From assembly GCF_023541015.1 (NCBI RefSeq), contig NZ_JALNPR010000001.1, positions 558,001-622,000 on the forward strand: DNA of 64,000 bases, read 5' to 3'. Positions 17,400 through 25,873 of this stretch are shown here, piece after piece. The stretch's first letter is position 1. Every line of letters begins with the position of its first letter. A program made the translations under genes and the position numbers. Under the pieces are notes generated by a model. It ran no database searches and had not been told where the DNA came from. It worked only from the letters and a program-made list of their open reading frames with translations. The DNA is from Marivivens donghaensis (GTDB lineage Bacteria; Pseudomonadota; Alphaproteobacteria; Rhodobacterales; Rhodobacteraceae).

Positions 17400-17445
17400 T
17401 ACTAAATCCTCGTGAAATATTAAGAATTTTTAAGGCCTTAAACGG

Positions 17446-17479
17446 CCTGCGCCCCGCTTGTAGGAAAGCGGGGCGCAGG
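17446..17479 (-). terminator. Strong GC-rich hairpin between pgk and fda
   Basis: CCTGCGCCCCGCTT / AAGCGGGGCGCAGG is a perfect 14-bp stem with a six-base loop. On the minus strand it is followed by CCGTTTAAGG, so the U-tract is poor. It could end pgk transcripts, attenuate read-through into fda, or protect a processed 5' end of the fda message. Confidence 0.55.
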
Positions 17480-17489
17480 TTGCAAATGT

Positions 17490-17522
17490 GATAGCGATAA
17501 CGATTTTTAGGATAACGCTATC
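17490..17522. promoter_or_regulatory. Pair of 12-bp operators upstream of fda
   Basis: GATAGCGATAAC (17490-17501) and GATAACGCTATC (17511-17522) are near-palindromes centred on CG, 21 bases apart. They match the pattern of the 12-mers before pgk and both gap genes. The form is that of a LacI-family operator; in Rhodobacter the carbon-metabolism regulator CceR is a plausible candidate, but that assignment is inference. Confidence 0.6.
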
Positions 17523-17547
17523 ACTGTTCACTTTCTTTCAAAATGCT

Positions 17548-18738
17548 TCATTCGAGGGCTGCGACGCCAGGGAGGACCTTGCCTTCCATCCATTCAAGGA
17601 AGGCACCGCCAGCGGTGGAGATGTAGGTAAAGGCCTCTGCGGCGCCGGCTTTGTTCAGGGCGGCGACGGTGTCACCCCCGCCCGCGACGGAGACGAGTTT
17701 GCCAGCCTTGGTCAGCTCTGCCGCTTTTTTCGCGGCGGCGTTGGTGGCGGCGTCAAAGGGTTCGATTTCGAAGGCACCGAGAGGGCCGTTCCAGATCAGG
17801 GTTTCGGCGCGGTCGAGAACTTCGCTGATGTAGGCGACGGTTTCGGGGCCAGCGTCGAGGATCATCGCGTCAGAGGGGACCGACTCTGGCGCAACGGTTT
17901 CGTTGTCAGCGTTGGCTTTGAACTCGCGGGCGACGACGACATCGCGGGGCAGGATGATCTCGCAGCCAGCATCGGCGGCTTTGGCGAGGATGTCGCGGGC
18001 AGTATCGGCCAGATCATGTTCGCAGAGCGATTTGCCGACATTGATGCCTTGGGCGGCGAGGAAGGTGTTCGCCATACCGCCGCCGATCACGAGGTGATCG
18101 ACTTTGCCCACGAGGTTGCCAAGGAGGTCGAGCTTGGTCGAGACTTTCGCGCCGCCAACAACAGCCACAACGGGACGCACGGGCGAGCCGAGAGCCTTTT
18201 CCAATGCGCTGAGTTCTTCGGCCATCAGGCGACCCGCGCAAGAGGGCAGGAGGTGAGCCACGCCTTCGGTGGTGGCGTGGGCGCGGTGCGCGGCAGAGAA
18301 GGCGTCGTTGCAGTAGATATCGCCCAAGGTCGCGAGGTATTTCGCCATCTCTGGGTTGTTCTCTTCTTCCATCGGGGTGAAGCGGGTGTTCTCAACCAGC
18401 ACGATGGTGCCGTGGGTGAGGGCTTTCATCTCGTCCGCGTTGGGCACTTCGATAAAGGTCACAGACGATCCCAGTGCGGCCTCAAGCGCGGGCAGGGTCA
18501 CGCGCAGCGACATCTCTGGCACGACTTTGCCTTTGGGGCGACCGAAGTGGGCGAGGAGGATCGGAATACCGCCAGCGGCAACGATGTCTTTGACGGTGGG
18601 CACGATGCGGTCAATGCGGGTTGTGTCGGTCACAACGCCGTTTTCGACGGGGACGTTGATATCCACGCGCACCAGAACGCGTTTTCCATTGAGGTCCATA
18701 TCGTCGAGTGTTTTCCAAGCCATCTGCGCCTCCGTCAA
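17548..18738 (-). CDS. pgk: Phosphoglycerate kinase
   Basis: Phosphoglycerate kinase, 396 residues, converting 1,3-bisphosphoglycerate plus ADP to 3-phosphoglycerate and ATP, or the reverse in gluconeogenesis. The N-terminal [15 protein letters not shown], substrate-binding [25 protein letters not shown] and the C-terminal nucleotide loop [12 protein letters not shown] are all present. Length is standard. Operators lie within 45 bases upstream of the start codon. Confidence 0.98.
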   Translation of the reverse strand: MTEAQMAWKTLDDMDLNGKRVLVRVDINVPVENGVVTDTTRIDRIVPTVKDIVAAGGIPILLAHFGRPKGKVVPEMSLRVTLPALEAALGSSVTFIEVPNADEMKALTHGTIVLVENTRFTPMEEENNPEMAKYLATLGDIYCNDAFSAAHRAHATTEGVAHLLPSCAGRLMAEELSALEKALGSPVRPVVAVVGGAKVSTKLDLLGNLVGKVDHLVIGGGMANTFLAAQGINVGKSLCEHDLADTARDILAKAADAGCEIILPRDVVVAREFKANADNETVAPESVPSDAMILDAGPETVAYISEVLDRAETLIWNGPLGAFEIEPFDAATNAAAKKAAELTKAGKLVSVAGGGDTVAALNKAGAAEAFTYISTAGGAFLEWMEGKVLPGVAALE

Positions 18739-18755
18739 ATCTTGGGTTGATATCT

Positions 18756-18779
18756 GATAGCGGTATCCTCGTTATCGCC
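18756..18779. promoter_or_regulatory. Operator-like sequence upstream of pgk
   Basis: GATAGCGGTATC (18756-18767) is followed four bases later by GTTATCGCC. The first is a near palindrome with the same GATA.CG core as the pair before fda. It lies in the interval between pgk and the divergent cyclophilin gene, so it could affect either promoter. Confidence 0.5.
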
Positions 18780-18869
18780 TTTCAACGCAAGGTCTGGGAG
18801 CATCCCTTGGCAAGGACGTGCAAGAGGCTTATGTCAGTGTGCAAAGAACGCGAAATCAAGGAGGTCCCC

Positions 18870-19379
18870 GTGGCCGATATCAAAGACCCTGAAAACACAG
18901 TGATCATCGAGCTCAAAGACGGTCAGGTTGTGATTGAACTTCTGGCTGACGTTGCGCCCGCACATACCGCCCGCATGAAAGAGCTGGCACGCGCTGGCAA
19001 ATATGACGGCGTTGTGTTCCACCGCGTGATCGACGGTTTCATGGCGCAAACTGGCGACGTAGAGCACGGCAACATCGACAGCGATGCCTACAACAAAAAC
19101 CGCGCCGGCACGGGTGGTTCGGATCTGCCTGACCTTCCTGCAGAGTTTTCGCGTCTGCCGCACGATCGCGGCACGCTGGGTGCTGCCCGTTCGATGAACC
19201 CGAACTCGGCCAACAGCCAGTTCTTTATCAACTTCAAAGACAACCATTTCCTGAATGGCCAATACACCGTCTACGGTCGTGTGCTGTCGGGCATGGAATT
19301 TGTCGACAAGATCGTTCGTGGCGAACCGCCCGTCGATCCCGACAAAATGATCAGCGTGAAAGTAGCCGCAGATGTATAA
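18870..19379 (+). CDS. Cytoplasmic cyclophilin-type peptidylprolyl isomerase
   Basis: A 169-residue cyclophilin (PpiB type) without signal peptide. It has the bacterial cyclophilin core: YDGVVFHRVIDGFMAQTGDVEHG, the insertion YNKNRAGTGGSDLPDLPAEFS, and SANSQFFINFKDNHFLNGQYTVYGRV. The GTG at 18870 is chosen because AAGGAGG lies immediately upstream and the family starts at ADIKDPENTV; ATGs farther upstream would add unrelated residues. It overlaps the exported paralogue downstream by eight bases. Confidence 0.94.
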   Translation: MADIKDPENTVIIELKDGQVVIELLADVAPAHTARMKELARAGKYDGVVFHRVIDGFMAQTGDVEHGNIDSDAYNKNRAGTGGSDLPDLPAEFSRLPHDRGTLGAARSMNPNSANSQFFINFKDNHFLNGQYTVYGRVLSGMEFVDKIVRGEPPVDPDKMISVKVAADV

Positions 19380-19917
19380 GCTCGCGTGTGTTCTGACTTT
19401 GGTGGCTGGCCCTGCGCTGGCAACTGGGTTGGATGTGACCGTTTCGGGTCAAGCAAACGGCACGTTCCATATCGACCTTCTCGACGATGTCGCGCCTCAG
19501 CACGTGGCGCGGATCACCGAACTGGCGAACCAAGGGCTCTACAATGGTGTGGTGTTCCACCGCGTGATTGACGGCTTTATGGCGCAGACGGGTGACGTAG
19601 AGTTCGGCCGTATGGGCGGCGATATGTCGATGGCGGGTATGGGTGGATCGACCCTGCCTGACCTTCCGGCGGAGTTCTCGGCCCTGCCATTCGACCGTGG
19701 TGTCGTTGGTATGGCGCGCGCGGCTGATCCGAACTCGGCCAATAGCCAGTTCTTTATCATGTTCCAGCCTGGCTACTTCCTCAACGGGGATTACACCGTC
19801 GTGGGCACTGTGACCGAAGGCATGGAGATCGTTGATGCGATTAAGCGCGGTGAAGGCGCAAACGGCGCCGTGATCGGTCAGCCTGACATGATGGCATCGG
19901 TGACTGTTACCGAGTGA
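19372..19917 (+). CDS. Periplasmic cyclophilin-type peptidylprolyl isomerase
   Basis: A 181-residue cyclophilin with an N-terminal signal peptide (MYKLACVLTLVAGPALATG, likely cleaved after ALA). The fold motifs FHRVIDGFMAQTGDVEFGR, LPDLPAEFSALPFDRGVVGMAR and SANSQFFIMFQPGYFLNGDYTVVG are conserved. It starts inside the last codons of the cytoplasmic paralogue, so both are translated together: one isomerase for the cytoplasm and one for the periplasm. Probably arose by tandem duplication. Confidence 0.94.
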   Translation: MYKLACVLTLVAGPALATGLDVTVSGQANGTFHIDLLDDVAPQHVARITELANQGLYNGVVFHRVIDGFMAQTGDVEFGRMGGDMSMAGMGGSTLPDLPAEFSALPFDRGVVGMARAADPNSANSQFFIMFQPGYFLNGDYTVVGTVTEGMEIVDAIKRGEGANGAVIGQPDMMASVTVTE

Positions 19918-19946
19918 TCGGTTCTTCAGACCTGAGAGATTGAGAG

Positions 19947-19970
19947 CGGGGGGCAGTGGCCCCCGTTTTT
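19947..19970 (+). terminator. Rho-independent terminator after the cyclophilin pair
   Basis: CGGGGG-loop-CCCCCG stem followed by TTTTT, 30 bases after the stop of the periplasmic cyclophilin. Confidence 0.85.
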
Positions 19971-19982
19971 ATTTGAAGTGAT

Positions 19983-20026
19983 GGGGGCGCTGCCCCCAAA
20001 CCCCCGGGATATTTCAGGCACAAAGG
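19983..20026. repeat. Interspersed intergenic GC-rich repeat, copy 2
   Basis: GGGGGCGCTGCCCCC, ACCCCCGGGATATTTC and GGCACAAAGG, in the same order and almost the same sequence as 15996-16051 but with a shorter middle part. It lies between two terminators of convergent genes. Confidence 0.6.
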
Positions 20027-20035
20027 GGCAACGAA

Positions 20036-20065
20036 AAAGGCCGCCCGATTGACGGGGCGGCCTTT
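20036..20065. terminator. Terminator of gap (bidirectional hairpin)
   Basis: AAAGGCCGCCC / GGGCGGCCTTT stem with an eight-base loop, A-rich before it and T-rich after. It lies 20 bases beyond the gap stop. Confidence 0.88.
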
Positions 20066-20085
20066 GGTATTCTGAGAGGGGCTGA

Positions 20086-21087
20086 TTAGATCAGCTTGCC
20101 CATCGCGACGGCAGTGTCTGCCATGCGGTTCGAGAAGCCCCATTCGTTGTCGTACCATGTCAGGATGCGGACCATGGTGCCGTCCATAACTTTGGTCTGG
20201 TCGAGCGCGAAGGTCGACGAATGTGGGTCGTGGTTGAAGTCGATCGAAACGTTTGGAACGCTGGTGTAGCCGAGGATACCTTTGAGCCCGCCGTTCGAGG
20301 CCTCAATGATCGCTTCGTTGATTTCAGCAACGGTGGTGGTGCGAGCGGCCTCGAACGTTAGGTCAACGACCGAAACGTTCGGGGTCGGCACGCGGATCGC
20401 AACGCCGTCGAGTTTGCCGTTCAGTTCCGGCAGCACGAGGCCAACGGCCTTAGCAGCGCCAGTCGAGGTCGGGATCATCGACATTGCTGCCGCACGTCCG
20501 CGGTAGAGGTCCTTGTGCATGGTGTCGAGCGTCGGCTGGTCACCCGTGTAGGAGTGGATGGTGGTCATGAAGCCTTTGACGATTCCAACCTTGTCGTTGA
20601 GCACTTTGGCAACAGGCGACAGGCAGTTCGTGGTGCAGGATGCGTTCGAGACAACCAGTTGGTCAGCTTTCAGCGAGTTGTGGTTCACACCGTAAACGAT
20701 GGTGTTGTCTGCACCGCTCGATGGAGCCGAGACGAGAACGCGCTTCGAGCCGTTTTCGAGGTGGAACGCTGCTTTTTCACGGTCGGTGAAAATGCCAGTG
20801 CATTCCAGCGCGATGTCCACATCGCCCCAAGGCAATTCTTTGGGATCGCGGATTGCGGTCACTTTGATCGGGCCACGACCGACGTCGATGGTGTCCTCGG
20901 TGGTGGTCACCTCACTCGGGAAACGACCGTGAACAGAATCGAAGCGGATCAGGTGTGCGTTGGTTTCAACCGGACCCAGATCGTTGATCGCTACAACCTC
21001 AATATCGGTGCGGCCGGATTCAACGATTGCGCGCAGGACGTTGCGGCCGATGCGACCGAAACCGTTAATTGCGACTTTGACTGCCAT
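20086..21087 (-). CDS. gap: Glyceraldehyde-3-phosphate dehydrogenase, type I (NAD-type)
   Basis: GAPDH of 333 residues. The Rossmann start [16 protein letters not shown], the catalytic Cys in [10 protein letters not shown] (about 152) and the His in the following helix are present, as is the C-terminal [15 protein letters not shown]. After the second beta strand the sequence is AINDLG, with the Asp that normally binds the adenosine ribose of NAD, so NAD use in glycolysis is expected. It follows a second gap gene in the same orientation but has its own double operator. Confidence 0.96.
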   Translation of the reverse strand: MAVKVAINGFGRIGRNVLRAIVESGRTDIEVVAINDLGPVETNAHLIRFDSVHGRFPSEVTTTEDTIDVGRGPIKVTAIRDPKELPWGDVDIALECTGIFTDREKAAFHLENGSKRVLVSAPSSGADNTIVYGVNHNSLKADQLVVSNASCTTNCLSPVAKVLNDKVGIVKGFMTTIHSYTGDQPTLDTMHKDLYRGRAAAMSMIPTSTGAAKAVGLVLPELNGKLDGVAIRVPTPNVSVVDLTFEAARTTTVAEINEAIIEASNGGLKGILGYTSVPNVSIDFNHDPHSSTFALDQTKVMDGTMVRILTWYDNEWGFSNRMADTAVAMGKLI

Positions 21088-21112
21088 AAGATGTCCTCCA
21101 GAACGGGGTAAT

Positions 21113-21143
21113 GTTGGCGCTAACTCTCTCCGTTGGCGCTAAC
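21113..21143. promoter_or_regulatory. Tandem operators GTTGGCGCTAAC upstream of gap
   Basis: Two identical 12-mers, GTTGGCGCTAAC at 21113-21124 and 21132-21143, with centres 19 bases apart and 26 bases before the gap start codon. Each is a near palindrome. The same 12-mer occurs upstream of the second gap gene. Confidence 0.7.
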
Positions 21144-21194
21144 ATTGCGATTTCTCGCCAAAGGTCAACAGTGAATAGGGCAAAACCAGCGCAA

Positions 21195-21335
21195 TCAGCG
21201 CCAGAATGCCAACCATTCTGTCAGATCAAACAGTTCTTTGAGGATAAACAGGGTGCCCCCGAGGCCGAGAGCCATATCGATGACGAAACCCGTCACGATC
21301 AACGCGAAAAGCGTGTAGGTCGTTGTGCTGTTCAT
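21195..21335 (-). CDS. Small single-pass membrane protein between the two gap genes
   Basis: A 46-residue ORF starting MNSTTTYTLFALIVTGFVID and continuing MALGLGGTLFILKELFDL with a WLAFWR end. Residues about 7-32 are strongly hydrophobic and form one or two membrane helices. I recognise no family. The composition is protein-like, the ATG is 42 bases after the stop of gap2 and the gene precedes gap, so it would be in a gap2 read-through transcript. Confidence 0.6.
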   Translation of the reverse strand: MNSTTTYTLFALIVTGFVIDMALGLGGTLFILKELFDLTEWLAFWR

Positions 21336-21376
21336 GGCCACGGGTTTACCCCGCAGCCATGACGCTATGCAATTGA

Positions 21377-22378
21377 TTAGTGAATGAGGCGGCCCATTGC
21401 GGCGGCAACGTCGGCCATACGTGCCGAGAAGCCCCATTCGTTGTCATACCATGCCATGACGCGAACCATGCGGCCGACGACTTTGGTCTGGTCGGGGGCA
21501 AAGATCGACGATTCAGTGGTGTGGTTGAAGTCGATGGAAACCTTCTGTTCTGCGTCGTAGCCCAGAACCATGCCCATGTAGCCTTGGGCGGCTTCGCGGA
21601 CGATTTCGTTTACTTCATCAACGGTGACCGATTTTTCTGCGATGAACGACAGGTCAACGGCGGATACGTTCGGGGTCGGGACGCGGACAGCGGAACCGTC
21701 CAGTTTGCCCTTCATTTCAGGGAGAACTTCACCCAGCGCCTTAGCCGCACCCGTGGAGGTCGGGATCATCGCCATTGCCGCAGCGCGTGCGCGGTAGAGG
21801 TCTTTGTGACGACGGTCGAGCGTTGGTTGGTCGCCGGTGTAGCTGTGGATCGTGGTCATGATGCCCGATTCAATGCCAATCGCGTCGTTGAGAACCTTTG
21901 CCAGCGGAGCGAGGCAGTTGGTGGTGCAAGAGCCGTTCGATACCATGCGGTCGTCAGCCAGCAATTGGCGGTGGTTGACGCCATATACAACGGTGCGCTG
22001 AACGTTGGTCGCAGGCGCCGAAATCAGAACCTTTTTCGCGCCGCGATCGAGGTGAACAGCCGATTTTTGACCGTCGTTGAAGTTACCAGTGCATTCCAGA
22101 ACCACGTCGACGCCAGACCAGTCCAGTTCTTCGGGGTTGTAGGTCGACATCACTTCGATTGGGCCGCGGCCCAGATCCATGGTGTTGCCGCTCACCTTAA
22201 CCGGAGAGCCAAAGCGGCCATGGACGCTGTCATATTTCAGCAGGTGTGCGTTGGTTTCAATCGGGCCAGTGGCGTTGATTTTGACAACTTGCACGTCATT
22301 GCGGGCAGCTTCGGTGATGTGGGCGAGGGTGCAGCGGCCAATGCGGCCGAACCCGTTGATGCCGATGGTAACGGTCAT
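21377..22378 (-). CDS. gap2: Glyceraldehyde-3-phosphate dehydrogenase, second copy (GapB-like, probably NADP-using)
   Basis: A second type I GAPDH of 333 residues, with the catalytic Cys in SNGSCTTNCLAPL and the C-terminal [15 protein letters not shown]. The NAD-selecting Asp is absent: the segment after the second strand is KINATG instead of AINDLG. Bacillus GapB, an NADP-dependent gluconeogenic enzyme, also has Ala here, so NADP or dual use is likely. ATG 22378 gives the same N-terminus as the other copy; an ATG four codons upstream is possible. Confidence 0.93.
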   Translation of the reverse strand: MTVTIGINGFGRIGRCTLAHITEAARNDVQVVKINATGPIETNAHLLKYDSVHGRFGSPVKVSGNTMDLGRGPIEVMSTYNPEELDWSGVDVVLECTGNFNDGQKSAVHLDRGAKKVLISAPATNVQRTVVYGVNHRQLLADDRMVSNGSCTTNCLAPLAKVLNDAIGIESGIMTTIHSYTGDQPTLDRRHKDLYRARAAAMAMIPTSTGAAKALGEVLPEMKGKLDGSAVRVPTPNVSAVDLSFIAEKSVTVDEVNEIVREAAQGYMGMVLGYDAEQKVSIDFNHTTESSIFAPDQTKVVGRMVRVMAWYDNEWGFSARMADVAAAMGRLIH

Positions 22379-22470
22379 GTCGTTTTTCATCCTCTGCAGC
22401 GTCAGCGTTTGCAGGGTCTGTACTGGCATGCTGCCTTGCGGCAAAGAAAAATCTGCAATGCGTTTAATAT

Positions 22471-22525
22471 GTTAGCGATAAAAGTGTGGTTGGCGCAGGG
22501 GTTGGCGCTAACGGTTTGCGCCAAC
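22471..22525. promoter_or_regulatory. Cluster of operators upstream of gap2
   Basis: Within 55 bases lie GTTAGCGATAA (22471-22481), GTTGGCGCAGG (22489-22499), a full GTTGGCGCTAAC (22501-22512) and the inverted-type GTTTGCGCCAAC (22514-22525). They also lie upstream of the divergent DUF808 gene (start 22592). The multiplicity suggests cooperative binding of a repressor or activator. Confidence 0.62.
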
Positions 22526-22591
22526 AGCGCGGGGTTGTCATACCGTGAGGATAACGATCCAATTGAAGAACGAATCTATAGGGGTGTGGGC

Positions 22592-23560
22592 ATGAGTGGT
22601 TTACTGGCACTGCTCGACGATGTGGCGGGTATCGCCAAAGTCGCAGCAGCGAGCGTTGATGATGTGGCGTCAGCGGCGGCAAAGGCGGGGACGAAAACGG
22701 CGGGTGTTTTGATCGACGATGCCGCTGTCACGCCGAGCTATGTGACGGGTTTCAAGCCCGACCGCGAACTGCCGATGATCGGAAAGATCACGCTTGGGTC
22801 GCTGAAGAACAAACTGGTGTTCTTGCTGCCTATCGCGCTGTTGCTGTCGAATTTCCTACCGCAAGCGATCACGCCATTGCTGATGCTGGGCGGGTCGTAT
22901 CTGTGTTTTGAAGGGGCAGAGAAGGTGTTCCACCATTTCTTCCCGCACGGCGATCATAGCGTCGAAGAGGACATGGACATCAAAGACCCCGCCCACCTCG
23001 AAGAGGAAAAGGTCGCGGGGGCGATCAAGACCGACTTTATCCTCTCGGCTGAGATCATGACCATCGCGCTCTCGACGCTTGAGGCGAGCAGCATCTGGAT
23101 GGAGGCCGCGACGCTGGCTGTGATCGCTGTTGGGATCACCTTTGCGGTCTATGGCACCGTTGCGCTGATCGTAAAAGCGGACGACGTGGGCCTGCATATC
23201 GCGCAGAACGCACGGCTGTCGGTGACGCGTGGGTTTGGCCGTGGGATCGTGAAGGCGATGCCGCCGCTGTTAAAGGCGCTGTCGTTTATCGGGACGCTTG
23301 CGATGCTTTGGGTTGGTGGGAACATCATGATCCACGGGCTGCACGATCTGGGTCTGCACGCGCCGTATGACGCCATCCATCATTTGGCAGCGGTGGCGTC
23401 TGAGGCTGTTGGCGTCGCTACGGGCTTTGTCGCGTGGGCAGTGACGGCGGCTTGTGACGGTGTGATCGGGGTGATCTACGGCATGGCGCTGATCCCTGTG
23501 GCGACCAAAGTGGTCGGGCCACTGATTGCCAAGGTCACAGGATCCTCGGCAGCGCATTAA
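22592..23560 (+). CDS. DUF808 (YedI-like) integral membrane protein
   Basis: A 322-residue membrane protein of the DUF808 family (E. coli YedI). It begins MSGLLALLDDVAGIAKVAAA with SVDDVASAAAKAGTKTAGV, then VTPSYVTGF, the conserved opening. Hydrophobic segments occur at about 73-95, 145-190, 225-255 and 275-310. GGAGAEKVFHHFFP-like FEGAEKVFHHFFPHGDH contains a His-rich stretch. Function is unknown. The frame is open far upstream, but that part is antisense to gap2; the ATG at 22592 matches the family. Confidence 0.92.
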   Translation: MSGLLALLDDVAGIAKVAAASVDDVASAAAKAGTKTAGVLIDDAAVTPSYVTGFKPDRELPMIGKITLGSLKNKLVFLLPIALLLSNFLPQAITPLLMLGGSYLCFEGAEKVFHHFFPHGDHSVEEDMDIKDPAHLEEEKVAGAIKTDFILSAEIMTIALSTLEASSIWMEAATLAVIAVGITFAVYGTVALIVKADDVGLHIAQNARLSVTRGFGRGIVKAMPPLLKALSFIGTLAMLWVGGNIMIHGLHDLGLHAPYDAIHHLAAVASEAVGVATGFVAWAVTAACDGVIGVIYGMALIPVATKVVGPLIAKVTGSSAAH

Positions 23561-23584
23561 TCCAAAGCGACCCAGACAAATAAA

Positions 23585-23611
23585 AACGCCGCGCAGGATC
23601 TGCGCGGCGTT
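23585..23611. terminator. Bidirectional terminator between DUF808 gene and tkt
   Basis: AACGCCGCGCA / TGCGCGGCGTT stem with A-run and T-rich flanks between convergent genes. Confidence 0.9.
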
Positions 23612-23633
23612 CTTGTTTTCGGGGATGTGCAGA

Positions 23634-25655
23634 TTAGCCCAAGAGAGCTTTGACTTTTTCTGCAACAGCCTCGGCAGTGATGCCGAATTTTTCGTAGAGC
23701 GTCTCTGCCGGAGCAGAGGCACCAAAGCTGTCCATACCAACAAAGCCAGCCTTCTGTTCGCGGCCACGTTCGCCGAGCAGGTATTTGTCCCAGCCCTGAC
23801 GCACGGCAGCTTCGACAGCCACGCGGACGGGTCCAGCGGGCAGCACTTTTTTGCGGTAGGCTTCGTCCTGCTGGTCGAAGAGTTCCATGCAGGGAACGGA
23901 CACGACGCGGGTGCCGATGCCAGCGGCTTCGAGGATGTCACGCGCTTTGAGCGCGATTTCGACCTCGGAACCCGTAGCCATCAGGATCGCCTGACGTTTG
24001 CCAGCTTCTGCGTCTTTCAGGACATATGCACCCTGAGCGACGAGGTTCTTTGCTTTGTGTTCGGTACGAACGGTCGGCAGGTTCTGGCGCGACAGGGCGA
24101 GGACCGATGGGGTCTTGTCCTGAGTGAGCGCGATTTCCCATGCCTCAGCGGTTTCCACGGTATCTGCAGGACGGAACACGAGAGTGTTCGGGGTCGCGCG
24201 CAGCATCGCGAGGTGTTCAACGGGCTGGTGGGTCGGGCCGTCTTCGCCCAGACCGATGGAGTCGTGGGTCATGACATAGACAACAGGCAGGTGCGACAGA
24301 GCCGAGAGACGCATTGCGCCACGGGCGTAGTCGGTGAAGCACATGAACGTGCCGCCGTAAGGACGCACGCCGCCGTGCAGCGCCATACCGTTCATTGCAG
24401 CAGCCATACCGTGTTCACGGATGCCCCAGTAGACATAACGGCCAGCGCGGTTTTCAGGATCGAATACGCCCAGATCGCCCGTTTTGGTGTTGTTCGAACC
24501 GGTGAGGTCAGCCGAACCACCAACGGTTTCAGGCATGATCGGGTTCACAGCAGCCAGAACCATTTCCGACGACTTACGGGTCGCAACGGAGGGTGCTTTT
24601 TCGCTGATCTCTTTTTTCAGGGCGCGGATGGTAGCAGCGAGTTTCTTCGGCGCTTCACCAGCGAGCTGACGGTTGAATTCAGCTTGTTTGTTGGCCGAGA
24701 GCGCAGCAAATGCAGCTTCCCAGTCAGCGCGAGCCGCAGCACCGCGTTCACCGAAGGATTCCCACTGTGCCTTAACGTCTGCTGGGATTTCGAACGAACC
24801 CCAGTTGACGCCGTAGTTTGCTTTGGCAGCAGCGAGTTGCTCTTTGTCGGTCAGTGCGCCGTGACCTTTAGAGGTGTCTTGCGCAGCGTGGCCCAGTGCG
24901 ATGTGGGTTTTGCACGCGATCATCGACGGACGCGGGTCTTTTTTCGCTTCAACGATGGCTGCGTCGATCGCAACAGGATCGTGGCCGTCGATTTCAACGA
25001 CATGCCAGCCAGACGCGCGGAAACGTGCGACCTGATCGGTTTTGTCGGAGAGCTCTACAGTACCGTCGATGGTGATGTTGTTGTTGTCCCAGAACACGAT
25101 CAGGTGCGACAGTTCGTGTTTGCCAGCCAGACCGAGAGCTTCTTGAGACACGCCTTCCATGAGGCAGCCGTCGCCAGCGATCACATAGGTGTAGTGGTCA
25201 ACGATCTTTTTGCCGAAACGTGCGCGCTGGATTTCTTCAGCCATCGCGAAACCGACAGAGTTCGAGATACCTTGGCCGAGCGGACCAGTGGTCACTTCAA
25301 CGCCGTCGAGCAGGAAGTTCTCTGGGTGGCCAGCGGTTTTCGCGCCCCACTGACGGAAGTTCTTGATCTCGTCGAGCGATACTTCTGCGTAACCTGTGAG
25401 GTAGAGCAGGGAGTAGATCAGCATAGAGCCGTGACCTGCCGACAGAATGAAACGGTCGCGGTTCGGCCAGAGCGGAGCCTTGGGGTCAAAATTCAGGTGC
25501 TTTTCGAACAGCACAGTTGCCACGTCGGCCATGCCCATCGGCATACCAGAGTGGCCCGAGTTCGCAGCCGTAACGGCATCGAGCGTCAGGGTGCGGATAG
25601 CCGCAGCTTTCATCCAGTGATCGGGGTGCGCGGCGCGCAGGGCAGCAATATCCAA
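23634..25655 (-). CDS. tkt: Transketolase
   Basis: Transketolase of 673 residues, moving two-carbon units in the pentose phosphate pathway with thiamine diphosphate. The ThDP motif [18 protein letters not shown] to [10 protein letters not shown] (about 155-190), the N-terminal [14 protein letters not shown], and the pyrimidine-domain block [17 protein letters not shown] with [20 protein letters not shown] are present. Upstream and downstream context (gap, pgk, fda) makes this a central-carbon locus. No operator like those before gap is seen at its start. Confidence 0.97.
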   Translation of the reverse strand: MDIAALRAAHPDHWMKAAAIRTLTLDAVTAANSGHSGMPMGMADVATVLFEKHLNFDPKAPLWPNRDRFILSAGHGSMLIYSLLYLTGYAEVSLDEIKNFRQWGAKTAGHPENFLLDGVEVTTGPLGQGISNSVGFAMAEEIQRARFGKKIVDHYTYVIAGDGCLMEGVSQEALGLAGKHELSHLIVFWDNNNITIDGTVELSDKTDQVARFRASGWHVVEIDGHDPVAIDAAIVEAKKDPRPSMIACKTHIALGHAAQDTSKGHGALTDKEQLAAAKANYGVNWGSFEIPADVKAQWESFGERGAAARADWEAAFAALSANKQAEFNRQLAGEAPKKLAATIRALKKEISEKAPSVATRKSSEMVLAAVNPIMPETVGGSADLTGSNNTKTGDLGVFDPENRAGRYVYWGIREHGMAAAMNGMALHGGVRPYGGTFMCFTDYARGAMRLSALSHLPVVYVMTHDSIGLGEDGPTHQPVEHLAMLRATPNTLVFRPADTVETAEAWEIALTQDKTPSVLALSRQNLPTVRTEHKAKNLVAQGAYVLKDAEAGKRQAILMATGSEVEIALKARDILEAAGIGTRVVSVPCMELFDQQDEAYRKKVLPAGPVRVAVEAAVRQGWDKYLLGERGREQKAGFVGMDSFGASAPAETLYEKFGITAEAVAEKVKALLG

Positions 25656-25873
25656 GTGTCCGGTCCTTTGCTGTTGGGCGATTGGTTTACAGCGTCATAA
25701 CAGGGTGTCCTACAAGATCAAGCAGGACCGTTAAGTCATTGGCGATGTTCGTAGGCTGGGCCTTTGCCCTTGGCCTCGATTGACTTAGGCTTTGGAGAAG
25801 AGATCACGATTCGGGCCTGTCGCGGGGGCAATGGACCCCAACGACGCTATAGAAGCCCTAGGAGGACGCGCAG

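Noticed and set aside
21380-22591. 400-codon upstream extension of the DUF808 frame
   Set aside because: Antisense to gap2; the DUF808 family begins at the ATG at 22592.
23526-25700. 724-codon plus-strand ORF opposite tkt
   Set aside because: Antisense shadow of transketolase.
25656-25873. Possible 6S RNA near zapA
   Set aside because: 6S RNA often neighbours zapA, but only three bases follow zapA here, and the 218-base gap before the coiled-coil gene did not show a convincing long bubbled hairpin by eye.
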